DNA from: a virus
Direction: 5' to 3' (one strand)
DNA length: 64,000 bases
IMG/VR virus record: IMGVR_UViG_3300044614_002230
Location: 1 to 64,000 of that record
The translations under genes were made by a program, and so were the position numbers. This document shows, piece by piece, positions 25,710 through 34,886 of the stretch. Every line of letters starts with the position of its first letter. Position 1 is the first letter of the stretch. Under the pieces are notes generated by a model. That model did not search any database. It saw nothing but the letters and a program-made list of their open reading frames with translations, and was not told the DNA's origin.

Positions 25710-26974
25710 TTTACAACCTCAATACCAAGTTTCTCTAAAGAACCGTACTCCCTAAGCATAGCAGATTCAGGGTTCATCCAATCTTTTACGTAATTATTAA
25801 TTTGTGAGAAATTTTCCATCAAATTTTGATCCCAGTAATTTGTCAACCAATCTGCAACAGGGTAGTAGGGGTTTTGAGTAATCAACCGTTTGTCTTGAAT
25901 TTCTTGCACTTGGTAATTACCGTTGACCTCAATTAAAGCAAGAGGGCAATACACTGCATTAATTAGTTCACCCGTAGAAGAGGTTACTTGTTTTGGGATG
26001 GCATTTTCAGGGTAGATCACCAAAGAAGCATAAGTTTTAGCATACTGCGGATTAATTTTTTCCGTTAAATATCCGGTAACTTCCAATTTGTTGATAGTAA
26101 TTAACGGAGTTATGCCAGGAGTTTTCCAAGCCACTCTCCAGCCGGACACATACTGGGGGTTGGATAAGTTAAACTCGTAATACTGCCCTTGAGCATCTTC
26201 CTGCACGGTCGAGGTGGCCGCTACAGACCATTCTTCTTTAAATTTCACATACAAAGTAGCAGTGATGGGGAATATTTGATTGACCACTTTCGGAGAGCGG
26301 AGAACTATCCTGCTAAAGGAAGATTCATAAGGGCTTTCCCAACCTAAAGTTGCGGGAGCTAGTTGTACCGGATCCGGCAATGAGGGGTCATAGTTGGTCC
26401 AATAGCGGTCAGGGCTCGTAATGAAAGCATTCACAGGAGGGAAACGCCAAGCCCCGTAAATATCTGTCCCAGCAGTAATGTTAAGAGGTTGTCCTTCCAA
26501 TGAACCGTTTTCAACAAAAGTTTTTTGCAAGTAACTGGCTCTATCAGCGATTAGCTCATACCCGACAAACTGACGCCCGGAACCCAACTCTAAAACCTCT
26601 AAATCTACGATTACAGGGTTGACCTCATTTGTGCCTAATTCCCAAGAAATTTTACCACTACCCACTCCAAGGAATTTACCATCTTGAAAAGTAGAAACTT
26701 TTATACTGTTGGAAGAATCTGCACTGAAACCTGGAGGCACGTAAACATAGCCAATTTCAGTTTCAGCGAAAAAATCTCTTTGATAGGTTTCTCCTATGGC
26801 AGGTAAACGCCTATAAATAGGTCTTCCGTTACCTGTCCATTCAGTTGGCCGTTCCTCTAGTCCAGTGGCTTCAATATATTGTTGTGATAGAACTCTGCCT
26901 TGGGTGTCACGACCTGAGATTTTTGTTTGTACTGTCGGGGGTTTACCCACCGGGGCAGGAAGAGAAAAGGTCAT
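25706..26974 (-). CDS. Baseplate-region structural protein, 422 aa
   Basis: Overlaps both neighbours by 4 nt (ATGA), showing tight coupling with baseplate J upstream and the 975-residue protein downstream. Beta-rich, with jelly-roll-like segments ('SRIVLRSPKVVNQIFPITAT', 'WRVAWKTPGITPLITINKLE') of the kind found in carbohydrate-binding or discoidin-like domains. The C-terminus is helical. In many contractile phages the gene after baseplate J is the P2 gpI-like wedge partner, but the sequence does not show it clearly. Confidence 0.6.
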   Translation of the reverse strand: MTFSLPAPVGKPPTVQTKISGRDTQGRVLSQQYIEATGLEERPTEWTGNGRPIYRRLPAIGETYQRDFFAETEIGYVYVPPGFSADSSNSIKVSTFQDGKFLGVGSGKISWELGTNEVNPVIVDLEVLELGSGRQFVGYELIADRASYLQKTFVENGSLEGQPLNITAGTDIYGAWRFPPVNAFITSPDRYWTNYDPSLPDPVQLAPATLGWESPYESSFSRIVLRSPKVVNQIFPITATLYVKFKEEWSVAATSTVQEDAQGQYYEFNLSNPQYVSGWRVAWKTPGITPLITINKLEVTGYLTEKINPQYAKTYASLVIYPENAIPKQVTSSTGELINAVYCPLALIEVNGNYQVQEIQDKRLITQNPYYPVADWLTNYWDQNLMENFSQINNYVKDWMNPESAMLREYGSLEKLGIEVVK

Positions 26975-29805
26975 AATGCAAGCGTACCTGGACCGTAATT
27001 AGGGGGAGTAAAGGGGTACCGTGTACCAGGGTACCATGACAACTCTGAATTTTGAGTGTAGCTTTCTGTAGCTTCCCAAACGTACAAAAGGTTTTCGTTC
27101 GAACCGGAACGGTCCTTCTTACTTTTAGGGATAATGGTAATTTGAGCCACACCCAGTTTTATCGCGGATGTTACTTTGCCAAGTTGGGACAGAATCGGAT
27201 CTTCGCAGGAGTACATATTAACATAACGAAGAAGATTCTTAGCGTATTCTTCGTTGCGAGGAGTGTTTTCAACGGTGGCTTCAGTCCAATTTCTCACCAT
27301 TTGCTTCGGGGTGAAAGACTTGATCACTCTGTATAAACTTCCTGTCTGTTCTTCGTAGATACTGTCTTCAGCATTTTTTGCATAAGCAGGGTTAAAAAAC
27401 GGAATGTATTCAGTGGAGTTAAAAGAAACGTTTTGCATCGTTTCCGTTTTTACGAATATGCCGCTTTGCTCATATATCCGGAACGCAAATAAAGGACTTA
27501 CGTTCTCGGTCGCTGTATATGAGGTTATGTTTACGCCATCTCTGAAGAAAGTTCGGTCGCCCTTAAAGAAAGTGAACATTCTTGAGGGTTGTTTAACAGA
27601 GCCGTTGGTTATTTGTTGTTGCAAATCGTTTTCTTGTGTCTCACTCGTAGCCAAAGGCACTATGAACCCTTCCCTAACCAATTGGTCAGGGTCATTTACA
27701 AAAGGAGTGAAATATTGAGCAGAAATGTAGTACACTGGTTTGTCTTTTGTGTTTCTCCTGTACTCTAAATACTGGCCCGTTTGAAATCTAGCGTTGTACC
27801 TTGCTAAAGGTAAACCTTTGTCTGCATTTTGAACAATGATTTCTTTTAGAACTTTCTTTGCGACTAAATCGTCAAAGTAATCACTCAAAGTCTCACCGTC
27901 TCTGAGAACAAAAGTGAAGTTAGAATTAACGTAAGCGTATTTATTTACGACGCCTTTTTCCAGGTCAATGTAGTTGTAATAAGGGTCCGCTATGGGATTA
28001 GGTCCGGACCCTATCTGAGGAGTCATGACCCAATCCCCTTCCGAAAAAGTTTGGTTTTTGCGAAACATTTTCACTTCCACTGGGCTGGGGCTCAAGACTC
28101 CAGCAGAAGATGCACCAGTCAAATCGTCTGTAGGTTGCTCTAGTATGAATTCTTTAGCAACCAACCAAACCAGAGTGCCAGGTCTCTTCTCTTGTGGCAC
28201 CGGTTGAGAAGTATTTGATGCCGGCGGAATGTATTCGTCGCTGCTGTAAGTGTACTGAATAATTTGAGGGTCGTAAATGTCGTTAACTGTATCCGAATAA
28301 ATCAACCCTACTTTCCATTCGCTGTAACTTTTAGCTCCCGAAATCAAACCTGATTGAATTAATTGAGGAATCTCCACATAAGAGCTAATAGCCACGTTTT
28401 GTAGAACCACATGCAATTCTGCATCTCCGTCCACTTCGGGAGACCAGAAAACAACATCACCTTGAGCGAATAGCCCTGGAGTCAAGTATTTTATTTGCTT
28501 CAGTACAAGATTGTCATAAATAGTTTGTTTAGATTTTTCTGCAGAGGTAGGTGTAAATGGTGACGTTACTGCGTAATACGTTTTAACTGGTTGACTAACG
28601 TATACCAGATCCCTAGGGTTTAATAGAAAATCAGAAGTTTCGAAAGGCAAAACCTGAGTATAAGTGGCTGCCTCAGGGGTTAGTTCAGCAGGAGTTGTGA
28701 ACGCTGCTGAGGTCACTATACCAGGGTTTTTATAGCGATCGACAGCGTCGAAAGTTGAATAAAAAGCTGAATCTATTTCACCAACAGTCGGGTCGATGTC
28801 TGCCGGGAATACTCGCCCAGGGATAAGAATATTGTTAAGTCTATTTCTGAAATCATTCGAGGCTGTTTTTGTGTCTCCCCCGAAAGCACCTGTAGCGTCT
28901 ATTTCTACTGTTAAATTATATTGAACGTCGCTCAGACTAATTGGGTATAGGTGTGCTTCTAACTCGACCGGAGTTGAAAAATTTAGTACATTTTGGCCAA
29001 CTCGTAATTGCTCCGGAGTTAGTTCAATTCCTCCAGGTCCAAGAACGAAAAAAGAAACTTGGCCATTAGACCTTTTATAGTCTGTCTCGTAATTGTAAGG
29101 CAGTCTACTTGGACGCCCAGGCTGGATAGAGGTTAAAGTTCCGACACCATAAAGGTCTTCAAAAAAGTCACTCCAATCTTCCCCGCTTACAGGGTTTTTA
29201 CGACGAATCAGAGTGAAAAAACGTTCTCTTACATCATCGTAAGACTCAACGTCACTACCACCCACCGCCGGAAGCCGGTTTGTAACGGTTGCTCCGGGAA
29301 TAGTTAAGAAAGATGAATCCGTAATGGACTGGGCAGGAACGTTATACTCTCTTCCTACAAATTGGCTAGCTACGCTGATTGTAGTAGAAATTTGGCCCGG
29401 AGGTATTGTTACATCCGTAGTAGTAACAAATGAAATACTTTCTCCCCCGGTAGCGTTAGGATCGGTAGCGAAAGTGGACCCAACAGGTATAAAAACTGGG
29501 GAGTCTGACGGAGGAATAGTTAGGGTTAATTGAGCGATAGAAGGAGTACCAAGACGCCTCATGGCTCCTAGGAAAGGGCCAATCCACTCCAGCAGGATTT
29601 TCTCAGGTAACTGGTTTGCCCAGAAAAGAAATTCCCCTTGAGCGAATGCTTGACCCTCAATTAAAGCCGCAAGGGGATTACCCGAACTAAAGTCGTTTAG
29701 AGTCTGGTTGGAAGCATCATAAACACGCTGAGAAGCTTCTTGAACTAATTCAGCCTCGTTACGCGGGTCAATAGAAACAACAGGTAAAGGAGCGTATCTT
29801 GGCAC
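26971..29805 (-). CDS. Baseplate J-like wedge protein
   Basis: 944 residues. The N-terminal 330 residues carry the Baseplate_J pattern: 'AQLTLTIPPSDSPVFIPVGS' followed by 'ATGGESISFVTTTDVTIPPG', 'FVGREYNVPAQSIT' and 'DDVRERFFTLIRRKNPVSGE'. P2 gpJ and T4 gp6 family members form the ring that links baseplate wedges. The C-terminal 500 residues are an extension beyond the usual P2 length (about 300) and resemble the long gp6-like versions of large phages. It is co-transcribed with the two genes that follow through ATGA overlaps. Confidence 0.82.
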   Translation of the reverse strand: MPRYAPLPVVSIDPRNEAELVQEASQRVYDASNQTLNDFSSGNPLAALIEGQAFAQGEFLFWANQLPEKILLEWIGPFLGAMRRLGTPSIAQLTLTIPPSDSPVFIPVGSTFATDPNATGGESISFVTTTDVTIPPGQISTTISVASQFVGREYNVPAQSITDSSFLTIPGATVTNRLPAVGGSDVESYDDVRERFFTLIRRKNPVSGEDWSDFFEDLYGVGTLTSIQPGRPSRLPYNYETDYKRSNGQVSFFVLGPGGIELTPEQLRVGQNVLNFSTPVELEAHLYPISLSDVQYNLTVEIDATGAFGGDTKTASNDFRNRLNNILIPGRVFPADIDPTVGEIDSAFYSTFDAVDRYKNPGIVTSAAFTTPAELTPEAATYTQVLPFETSDFLLNPRDLVYVSQPVKTYYAVTSPFTPTSAEKSKQTIYDNLVLKQIKYLTPGLFAQGDVVFWSPEVDGDAELHVVLQNVAISSYVEIPQLIQSGLISGAKSYSEWKVGLIYSDTVNDIYDPQIIQYTYSSDEYIPPASNTSQPVPQEKRPGTLVWLVAKEFILEQPTDDLTGASSAGVLSPSPVEVKMFRKNQTFSEGDWVMTPQIGSGPNPIADPYYNYIDLEKGVVNKYAYVNSNFTFVLRDGETLSDYFDDLVAKKVLKEIIVQNADKGLPLARYNARFQTGQYLEYRRNTKDKPVYYISAQYFTPFVNDPDQLVREGFIVPLATSETQENDLQQQITNGSVKQPSRMFTFFKGDRTFFRDGVNITSYTATENVSPLFAFRIYEQSGIFVKTETMQNVSFNSTEYIPFFNPAYAKNAEDSIYEEQTGSLYRVIKSFTPKQMVRNWTEATVENTPRNEEYAKNLLRYVNMYSCEDPILSQLGKVTSAIKLGVAQITIIPKSKKDRSGSNENLLYVWEATESYTQNSELSWYPGTRYPFTPPNYGPGTLAL

Positions 29806-29815
29806 AATTTACCTC

Positions 29816-30415
29816 TCAAGGGTTACAAATGATGTCGGTATTGCCGCTAACTGGGGGCACATCTGGAGTCGAATAGTTATTACAGTTACCACCGTTCACA
29901 TAGTAATAACCATTATCTACAACAAGCAAACTCAGAGTGTTTTGAAGAAGTTCTGACAGAATTAGTTTGGTAACAATATCAGAAACATCTAGTGAATCAA
30001 ACTTCTGAGAAATTGTCGGGTTTGGCAACCCATTTGCTTGAGTATATTTGTCATTGGTAATATAGCTCCTCGGTGCATTCTCTACTGCGTTACGAGGATT
30101 ATTTAGGACGGGGTTTGGATCATAACCAAAATTCCAGATACCTGTAACAACCTTCGTCCCGGAGATATCCAAACCGGAAGAAAATTTGTAGGTTTTAGTA
30201 GAGTCTGGTAGAATGTACGGCTCAAGGGTTGGTTGGTCCGTTGGCATAGTGACGTATCTGCCATCCAGTCCATCAGGGCCCGCAGTATTGATTGAGCTTA
30301 AACCCAGAGGAGGGTAGTGCCAGTCCAGGTCTTGTCCGTCGAAAAAGATCTTTTGAGACCCGTTTAGCCACTCACTAGTGACTATAACACCAGAACTAAA
30401 CGTCGTCTTTGCCAT
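29816..30415 (-). CDS. Tail/baseplate structural protein, 199 aa
   Basis: The N-terminus 'FSSGVIVTSEWLNGSQKIFF' plus 'DGQDLDWHYPPL' matches a short domain at the start of many cyanophage and myovirus fibre or baseplate proteins (V-V-T-S-x-W-L-N-G...). The rest is Asn/Pro-rich with a hydrophobic helix 'KLILSELLQNTLSLLVVDNG'. It lies between the tyrosinase and baseplate J and starts 30 nt after a GGGTAAAA box, so it opens the baseplate operon. Function: probable baseplate attachment or fibre connector. Confidence 0.62.
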   Translation of the reverse strand: MAKTTFSSGVIVTSEWLNGSQKIFFDGQDLDWHYPPLGLSSINTAGPDGLDGRYVTMPTDQPTLEPYILPDSTKTYKFSSGLDISGTKVVTGIWNFGYDPNPVLNNPRNAVENAPRSYITNDKYTQANGLPNPTISQKFDSLDVSDIVTKLILSELLQNTLSLLVVDNGYYYVNGGNCNNYSTPDVPPVSGNTDIICNP

Positions 30416-30445
30416 AAATCCTGCTTGGATTATTTCTTCTAAAAG

Positions 30446-30453
30446 TTTTACCC
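30446..30453 (-). promoter_or_regulatory. GGGTAAAA box, candidate late promoter (baseplate operon)
   Basis: Overlaps the tyrosinase stop codon by one base and lies 30 nt before ATG 30415. It would restart late transcription after the insulated tyrosinase gene. Confidence 0.5.
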
Positions 30454-31883
30454 TACTTGTAGTATTTAACGGTTATCTTTTGAATACTGACAGGAGGAAC
30501 CTCCCCAACAACTTTATCGTTTTCAACACCGGTTGTAGGTGTGAATACCAGCTCAAAGCTGTTTTCAGCAAAGCGACTTAAAGGAATCTCAAGAGACACC
30601 GGTTTAGCATTTCCATGGTGATGGTGGCCCTCATGTCCGGAGTCTGGAGTGTTGCCTTCTTTACCGAAGAAATTCAAAAAACCAATAGAAATTCCATTTC
30701 CTTTATCTCCTATAGCTCTGTAACTTACAATGTAAGAAACGCTCGTGTATCCAGAAACAATTGCATTCTCTATTTGAATAATTCCACCTGTATTTCTAAG
30801 ACCTTTAGGTCCAAGAAAAGAAACACTCACTTGTTTTGAAGTTAATGTAACAGGTTTAGAGGTTTGAACTGAAATGGTGTTTTTGTTTTTATCTGCGCTC
30901 TCTGCGGCTAATAGCTTGGGTTCAAAGGGAGAACGTTGACAATCTTCGTAGGATTGGTATTTAACTTTGATAACATTCTGTACCAGATTTTGCATCTGAG
31001 GGATTGTTAATGAAATTATTGACCCGTCTTCGTCTGTGAACTGGTAGGTTCTACCGTCATCTTCGAAAGTAGGTAACACACCACCTCGGTTTGTCCAACA
31101 TTCCCACACGCGGTCTAAGTTGGCGTGATGTAACCAAAAAATTGGGTCCTGAGCAGCCCAGGAAATAGATCCCATCAAAAGACCGTTTTCTTTGCCGAGG
31201 GCGTCGTGTACAACGTTGTGTGGCACGTGTTCTAGGGCCGATTGGAAATCCTCGTATAATGAATTGTCTAATGCTGAAAGAGAGACAATGTCTTCATCTA
31301 ATGCATGACCCCGGTTAATACTTGCTCTTCGGGGGGCATGGAGCGGGTTAATTGACGAATCTTTAGTTAAACGAGTACGAAAAGCTTGAGGGATCTCACG
31401 AGCTTTTGCTGTGCCCGCAGTGTAATTCCAGTAAGGTAGGCTCCAGTTCGGCTGTCCGGACACTTTGCGAGCAACTTTCTCGAAATAATGAAGATACACT
31501 CGATGCCAAAGTAAGAAAAGCTTATCTGGGTGATATTGATGGCACTGGTTCCAAGCATTCTTAACTTTTACTGTTTCATTGGGCACAAGCGTATAAGGCA
31601 TCATTTCTTTCTTATCTTTTTTCGATACATCTTGCATATTTTTCACATCATCCGTGGTGTAGTAATGATGTATTCCGGAGAACCAACGCCAACTACGAGG
31701 GTCTGTCTCAGGCAAAGCCTTCATTGAGCTAACAACTCTTCGGTATTCGTTAATTTCTTGCTCTGTCAGAGAGTTAAAATCTTTTCTAAATGCTGTATTT
31801 TCTCCGTTTGCGAGCGCAGGAATACTAACACTTACGGATGTTAATAATGCAACGATGATTTGAATAAAAATTTTGCGAGCCAT
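30453..31883 (-). CDS. Secreted tyrosinase / polyphenol oxidase (type 3 copper enzyme)
   Basis: 476 residues with a Sec signal peptide (residues 1-26, hydrophobic core 'IFIQIIVALLTSVSVS', cleavage after ALA). A complete type 3 copper site is visible: CuA His72, His118 and His127 (H-x8-H, with C114 nearby), CuB His222 and His226 (H-x3-H) and the DPIFWLHHANLDRVW block at 246-260. The C-terminal domain (about 335-476) resembles the shielding domain of plant/cyanobacterial polyphenol oxidases and carries a His stretch, GHEGHHHHG. Such enzymes hydroxylate monophenols and oxidise catechols to quinones outside the cytoplasm. It sits between tube and baseplate genes but has its own terminator and promoter. 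A phage copy is unusual; acquisition from a host is likely but inferred. Confidence 0.88.
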   Translation of the reverse strand: MARKIFIQIIVALLTSVSVSIPALANGENTAFRKDFNSLTEQEINEYRRVVSSMKALPETDPRSWRWFSGIHHYYTTDDVKNMQDVSKKDKKEMMPYTLVPNETVKVKNAWNQCHQYHPDKLFLLWHRVYLHYFEKVARKVSGQPNWSLPYWNYTAGTAKAREIPQAFRTRLTKDSSINPLHAPRRASINRGHALDEDIVSLSALDNSLYEDFQSALEHVPHNVVHDALGKENGLLMGSISWAAQDPIFWLHHANLDRVWECWTNRGGVLPTFEDDGRTYQFTDEDGSIISLTIPQMQNLVQNVIKVKYQSYEDCQRSPFEPKLLAAESADKNKNTISVQTSKPVTLTSKQVSVSFLGPKGLRNTGGIIQIENAIVSGYTSVSYIVSYRAIGDKGNGISIGFLNFFGKEGNTPDSGHEGHHHHGNAKPVSLEIPLSRFAENSFELVFTPTTGVENDKVVGEVPPVSIQKITVKYYK

Positions 31884-31889
31884 AGGTAT

Positions 31890-31914
31890 AAAAAATGCCC
31901 CCGTATAGGAGGCA
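31890..31914 (-). terminator. Intrinsic terminator directly upstream of tyrosinase
   Basis: Coding strand: stem TGCCTCC / GGGGGCA (one G-T pair) with loop TATAC, followed by six T's at 31895-31890. It lies 6 nt before the tyrosinase ATG, so late read-through from the tube gene should stop before tyrosinase. No T-tract on the other strand. Confidence 0.75.
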
Positions 31915-31919
31915 TTATA
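31914..31919 (-). promoter_or_regulatory. -10 box (TATAAT) of tyrosinase promoter
   Basis: Perfect TATAAT on the coding strand, overlapping the outer base of the terminator stem. A transcript starting about 7 nt downstream would begin within the loop and escape the terminator. The -35 is weak (TGTTTA or TTTACT at 15-17 nt). Confidence 0.55.
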
Positions 31920-31944
31920 ATTAGTGATTGATTGAGTAAACAGA

Positions 31945-32391
31945 TTAAACTCTGTCCCAGTAATTTACCGTCATCTCAATTTCAATTTCTTGCACATCAC
32001 CAGATTCGCGATCCACTTCACCGGTTGTGATCGAAACAAAACGACATTCATACATCAGGTATTGGCCTCCGGCAGAGGGCTCGGAGCCTTTACCGCTACA
32101 GTCACGTGGTGTAACAGTAACAGTAATGTATTCGCAGTTATAGTTCAACCAAAACAGCTCAAGAGCTTTGAAAATTGTAGGATCGTAAGGGGCCGTCAGA
32201 GTCACATTGTCAGCGGTGCGAGGACCGACAACGTGGTAGAGACGGTTTCCTGTACCGTTGGCGTAGGTGCTTGTGTCCGAGGAGTCGTTAACTCCACTAA
32301 ACTTCGTGAAAACCGAAGTAAAAGTTGTTCCACCACCAGAAGCAAACGAGACTTCGTATTGCGCTTTGGTGATCGGTCTTAAAATAGCCAT
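31945..32391 (-). CDS. Tail tube protein
   Basis: 148 residues, the normal size of contractile tail tube proteins. Strong ribosome-binding site AAGGAGGTG 7 nt before ATG 32391. Beta-rich with the pattern 'RPITKAQYEVSF', 'LFWLNYNCEYITVTVTPRDC' and 'DVQEIEIEMTVNYWDRV'; the C-terminal strand ending is typical of gp19-fold proteins. The position directly after the major capsid gene is unusual, since tube normally follows sheath, which here lies 7 kb upstream. The assignment is by length, composition and the lack of another tube candidate. Confidence 0.6.
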   Translation of the reverse strand: MAILRPITKAQYEVSFASGGGTTFTSVFTKFSGVNDSSDTSTYANGTGNRLYHVVGPRTADNVTLTAPYDPTIFKALELFWLNYNCEYITVTVTPRDCSGKGSEPSAGGQYLMYECRFVSITTGEVDRESGDVQEIEIEMTVNYWDRV

Positions 32392-32417
32392 GATGACACC
32401 TCCTTAGTATTCTTGGA

Positions 32418-33473
32418 TCAACCAAGAATGTTGGTGATCATAGCGCCAGAACCGATAAGACCAGAGGCACCAAGGCCAACCAGGTTAACAACACGCTCAA
32501 CCGTGATTTCAGCACGAACCACGCGACGCTCACGAATGTAGTACTCGGGGCGAACAGCAGGGGTACCAGTCAGCTGATAGGTGTAAGCGAAGGCAGGGGT
32601 AGCAGCGTTAGCACCACCAGCAGGCATAACCGAATCCGAAGGGCCATTCGGGCTGTAGAACAGCAGAACGCCGTTCTCAGGGAACACGGGCTGCAGGCTA
32701 CCATCGGTGGCCAGATAACGACCCTCAGCCACGCGCAGACCGCGCTCGAGACCGAAGTAGCGGGCGAGCATGTCGGTGTCGATGCTGTCAGCGGTGGTGT
32801 ACTTGATGCGCTCAAGGATCGCCTGGTTGGTCAGCAGTTGGTCAAACACGGCGGTACCGACAACCATCGAGTTGGGGCGGATACCGATCTGGTTAGCAAC
32901 AGCACGCTTTAGGGTCAGCACGTCTTCAATCGGGTTTGAAGAACCTGAAGACCAAGCAGCAGGGCCGCCAGCAGAACCGTAGGCAGTTTGGAAAGCAGCC
33001 CAGTTGGTAAAGCCCAGGCCAGTCTGGCTGCCGGGAGTACCATTGTAAGGCTCATAAGGGTTGTAAGAACCGGTAACGGTCACAGCCTGGCTCACGGTGT
33101 ACTCGTAAGCGTTCATCAGGCGGCTCATGGCGTTGCGGGTTTCAATCGCACGCAGATCAACCTGAGCAGGACCTTCGCCAGCGTTCTCAATGACTTCTTC
33201 CGGCAGTTCCCAAGCCACGACTTCTTGCTCGAGCGCATAAGGCTCAGCATCAAAACGGCTTTGAACGTAAGGAATATTGGTGCCGTAAGCACGACGGAAG
33301 TCGTTGATAGCGAACTGTTCCTTACCGAAGCGCAGGATCCGGCCAGCACGAGTCGGGGTATCAACAACGGGAGCAATAAAGTTGGCGATATTGGTCGCCG
33401 GCAGCATGAAACCTTGAGCCAGTGTAGTCAGAATCGGATCTACACCCGCATAGGTTTGCGAGAGATTCATCAT
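32418..33473 (-). CDS. Major capsid protein
   Basis: 351 residues. The N-terminal 120 residues ('GVDPILTTLAQGFMLPATNI', 'RILRFGKEQFAINDFRRAYG') and the conserved 'PNSMVVGTAVFDQLLTNQAI' segment are the pattern of HK97-fold major capsid proteins of Mu-like and related large phages. Codon choice in this gene is noticeably more GC-rich and uniform than in its neighbours, as for a very highly expressed protein. It lies after the decoration-protein gene in the expected head order portal, protease/scaffold, minor head, decoration, capsid. Starts ATGATG at 33473. Confidence 0.88.
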   Translation of the reverse strand: MMNLSQTYAGVDPILTTLAQGFMLPATNIANFIAPVVDTPTRAGRILRFGKEQFAINDFRRAYGTNIPYVQSRFDAEPYALEQEVVAWELPEEVIENAGEGPAQVDLRAIETRNAMSRLMNAYEYTVSQAVTVTGSYNPYEPYNGTPGSQTGLGFTNWAAFQTAYGSAGGPAAWSSGSSNPIEDVLTLKRAVANQIGIRPNSMVVGTAVFDQLLTNQAILERIKYTTADSIDTDMLARYFGLERGLRVAEGRYLATDGSLQPVFPENGVLLFYSPNGPSDSVMPAGGANAATPAFAYTYQLTGTPAVRPEYYIRERRVVRAEITVERVVNLVGLGASGLIGSGAMITNILG

Positions 33474-33564
33474 GGGAGGGATTCTCCGAAAATAATTTTG
33501 TCTTCAAATGGTTGCAACCAGGGTGGGACTTACACCTTACGGATGCCCTTCCCGGTTAATTTAC

Positions 33565-34029
33565 TCAGATAGAAACAACCACAAAACTGCGGCCACCAAT
33601 GGCGACCACTTCACGGATCAAGGGGGTGCTACCATCAATGGTCACTTCAGTGCCATTCTTAGCAGCTTGGCCTTTACCGTTGATTGCGAGTTGAGCGTTC
33701 AGATCGCCAGCCTGGAAAGGGGCAGTGGGGTCTTGGGCAACAAGCAGCAGACCTGAGGTAGCTACGCTAGCTTGGCGAGCGGTGTAAGGCTCAGCCAGGG
33801 CGGTAGGAATGTAAGCCTGGTTAACACCGAGCACGTCGGTAGGAGCGGTGGTGAAAGCGTTCGGGGGAGCGCAAACCATCGGGCCAGCGTATGTAGCGTA
33901 AGCTACGCAGCAATATTCGCCAATTTCGACGGTACCAACAGCACCACCTTGGGTGTTCTGGGCAGCTTCGAAAGTCTCGGCAAGACGGATGTATTGTTTG
34001 CCGTATACGGGAGCAGCGTTAGTCGCCAT
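33565..34029 (-). CDS. Capsid decoration/stabilising protein (DUF2190-like)
   Basis: 154 residues, Ala/Gly/Val-rich, beta type. 'QNTQGGAVGTVEIGEYCCVA' and 'VATSGLLLVAQDPTAPFQAG', with a C-terminus 'VVAIGGRSFVVVSI', fit small head decoration proteins that sit between scaffold and capsid genes. As for the capsid gene, codon use is GC-rich. It is the first gene after a GGGTAAAA box with a long (117 nt) structured leader, consistent with a very strongly expressed head operon. Confidence 0.7.
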   Translation of the reverse strand: MATNAAPVYGKQYIRLAETFEAAQNTQGGAVGTVEIGEYCCVAYATYAGPMVCAPPNAFTTAPTDVLGVNQAYIPTALAEPYTARQASVATSGLLLVAQDPTAPFQAGDLNAQLAINGKGQAAKNGTEVTIDGSTPLIREVVAIGGRSFVVVSI

Positions 34030-34146
34030 GTTTTATACTTTAATAAATGGACTTCAAAATTTTCGACAAAGTCGAGGTAGTTTGTCATGCACATGCCGGA
34101 AGGCAGGCAATTGCTAGACCTTTTGTTGTTTAGTCTTATTCGTAAA

Positions 34147-34154
34147 TTTTACCC
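34147..34154 (-). promoter_or_regulatory. GGGTAAAA box with long leader (decoration/capsid operon)
   Basis: 117 nt before ATG 34029. The leader contains small hairpins (TGCC-TTCC-GGCA and CGAC-TTT-GTCG) and no ORF, and ends with TATAAAAC at the start codon. Confidence 0.5.
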
Positions 34155-34886
34155 TTAGCGGTACTGAACTTGGCAACGGCAACGATCGTAGCACCGGCAA
34201 TCTTGGCCGGGCATTGGAAGTTGCCCTAGGGGCACCCATCCGAGTTTCCCGTAATCTAAGCAATCAGGGCAAACTTTCTGATCTGCTCTAGGTATTCTTC
34301 TCATTTCCTTAAACCCTTGCTCCTCTTTGACAAAATAATCGCCTAAGTGGTAGTAAGAATATACAGGTGTTGATAAATAACGTTGAACCCTGCTGTATAG
34401 ACCAGGCCAAGTCTGCCCGATCGCTTTATTCTTCGTTGCTTCCTGCACGCCCTGACTCTCGTAATTTTCAAGAAGGTCAAGGTCAATCTCAGAAAGCTCT
34501 TCGAATTCAAGTGTTTTGTCCCCTTGGCGCAGAGTGTTGTTATCTAGGTAAGTTTTCGTTTCGGCCAGGAATTGAACTAAAGGCGGAAGCACGTTGCCCA
34601 CAATAATGGGCCATGCTTTTTTCATCTTTTCCTTTGGCCTGGAACTTTTCGAACCCAGGTAAACGGCTGCTAAGGCAGAGGTTAAAGTTTTATCAACCAT
34701 TGAACGCTCGTATTCTTCGAAACGAAATAATTTGTCTCGAAGACCTTTGACGAGAGTTTTAGATTCCTCTGCCATTCTAGACTCTAATTTAGACTCTGTA
34801 GGGCACTTTTTTGAAAGTTGCTCTGCTTGAGTGAAATAATCCTCTCTACGTTTTGTAACTGAACCTATGATAGAGAGGATATCCAT
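34155..34886 (-). CDS. Minor head protein (Mu gpF-like morphogenesis type)
   Basis: 243 residues. The N-terminal 190 residues are helical and charged. The C-terminus (about residues 208-243) holds CPDCLDYGKLGWVPLGQLP followed by PGQDCRCYDRCRC, the Cys-rich end 'CPDC...G-W...P-G..C...CRC' seen in gpF-like head morphogenesis proteins. Such proteins are minor capsid components near the portal vertex. It sits between the protease/scaffold gene and the decoration gene as expected. Confidence 0.72.
   Translation of the reverse strand: MDILSIIGSVTKRREDYFTQAEQLSKKCPTESKLESRMAEESKTLVKGLRDKLFRFEEYERSMVDKTLTSALAAVYLGSKSSRPKEKMKKAWPIIVGNVLPPLVQFLAETKTYLDNNTLRQGDKTLEFEELSEIDLDLLENYESQGVQEATKNKAIGQTWPGLYSRVQRYLSTPVYSYYHLGDYFVKEEQGFKEMRRIPRADQKVCPDCLDYGKLGWVPLGQLPMPGQDCRCYDRCRCQVQYR

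Noticed and set aside
31896-31914. The tyrosinase-leader hairpin acting as a plus-strand terminator
   Set aside because: There is no T-tract on the plus-strand side and no plus-strand gene to terminate.
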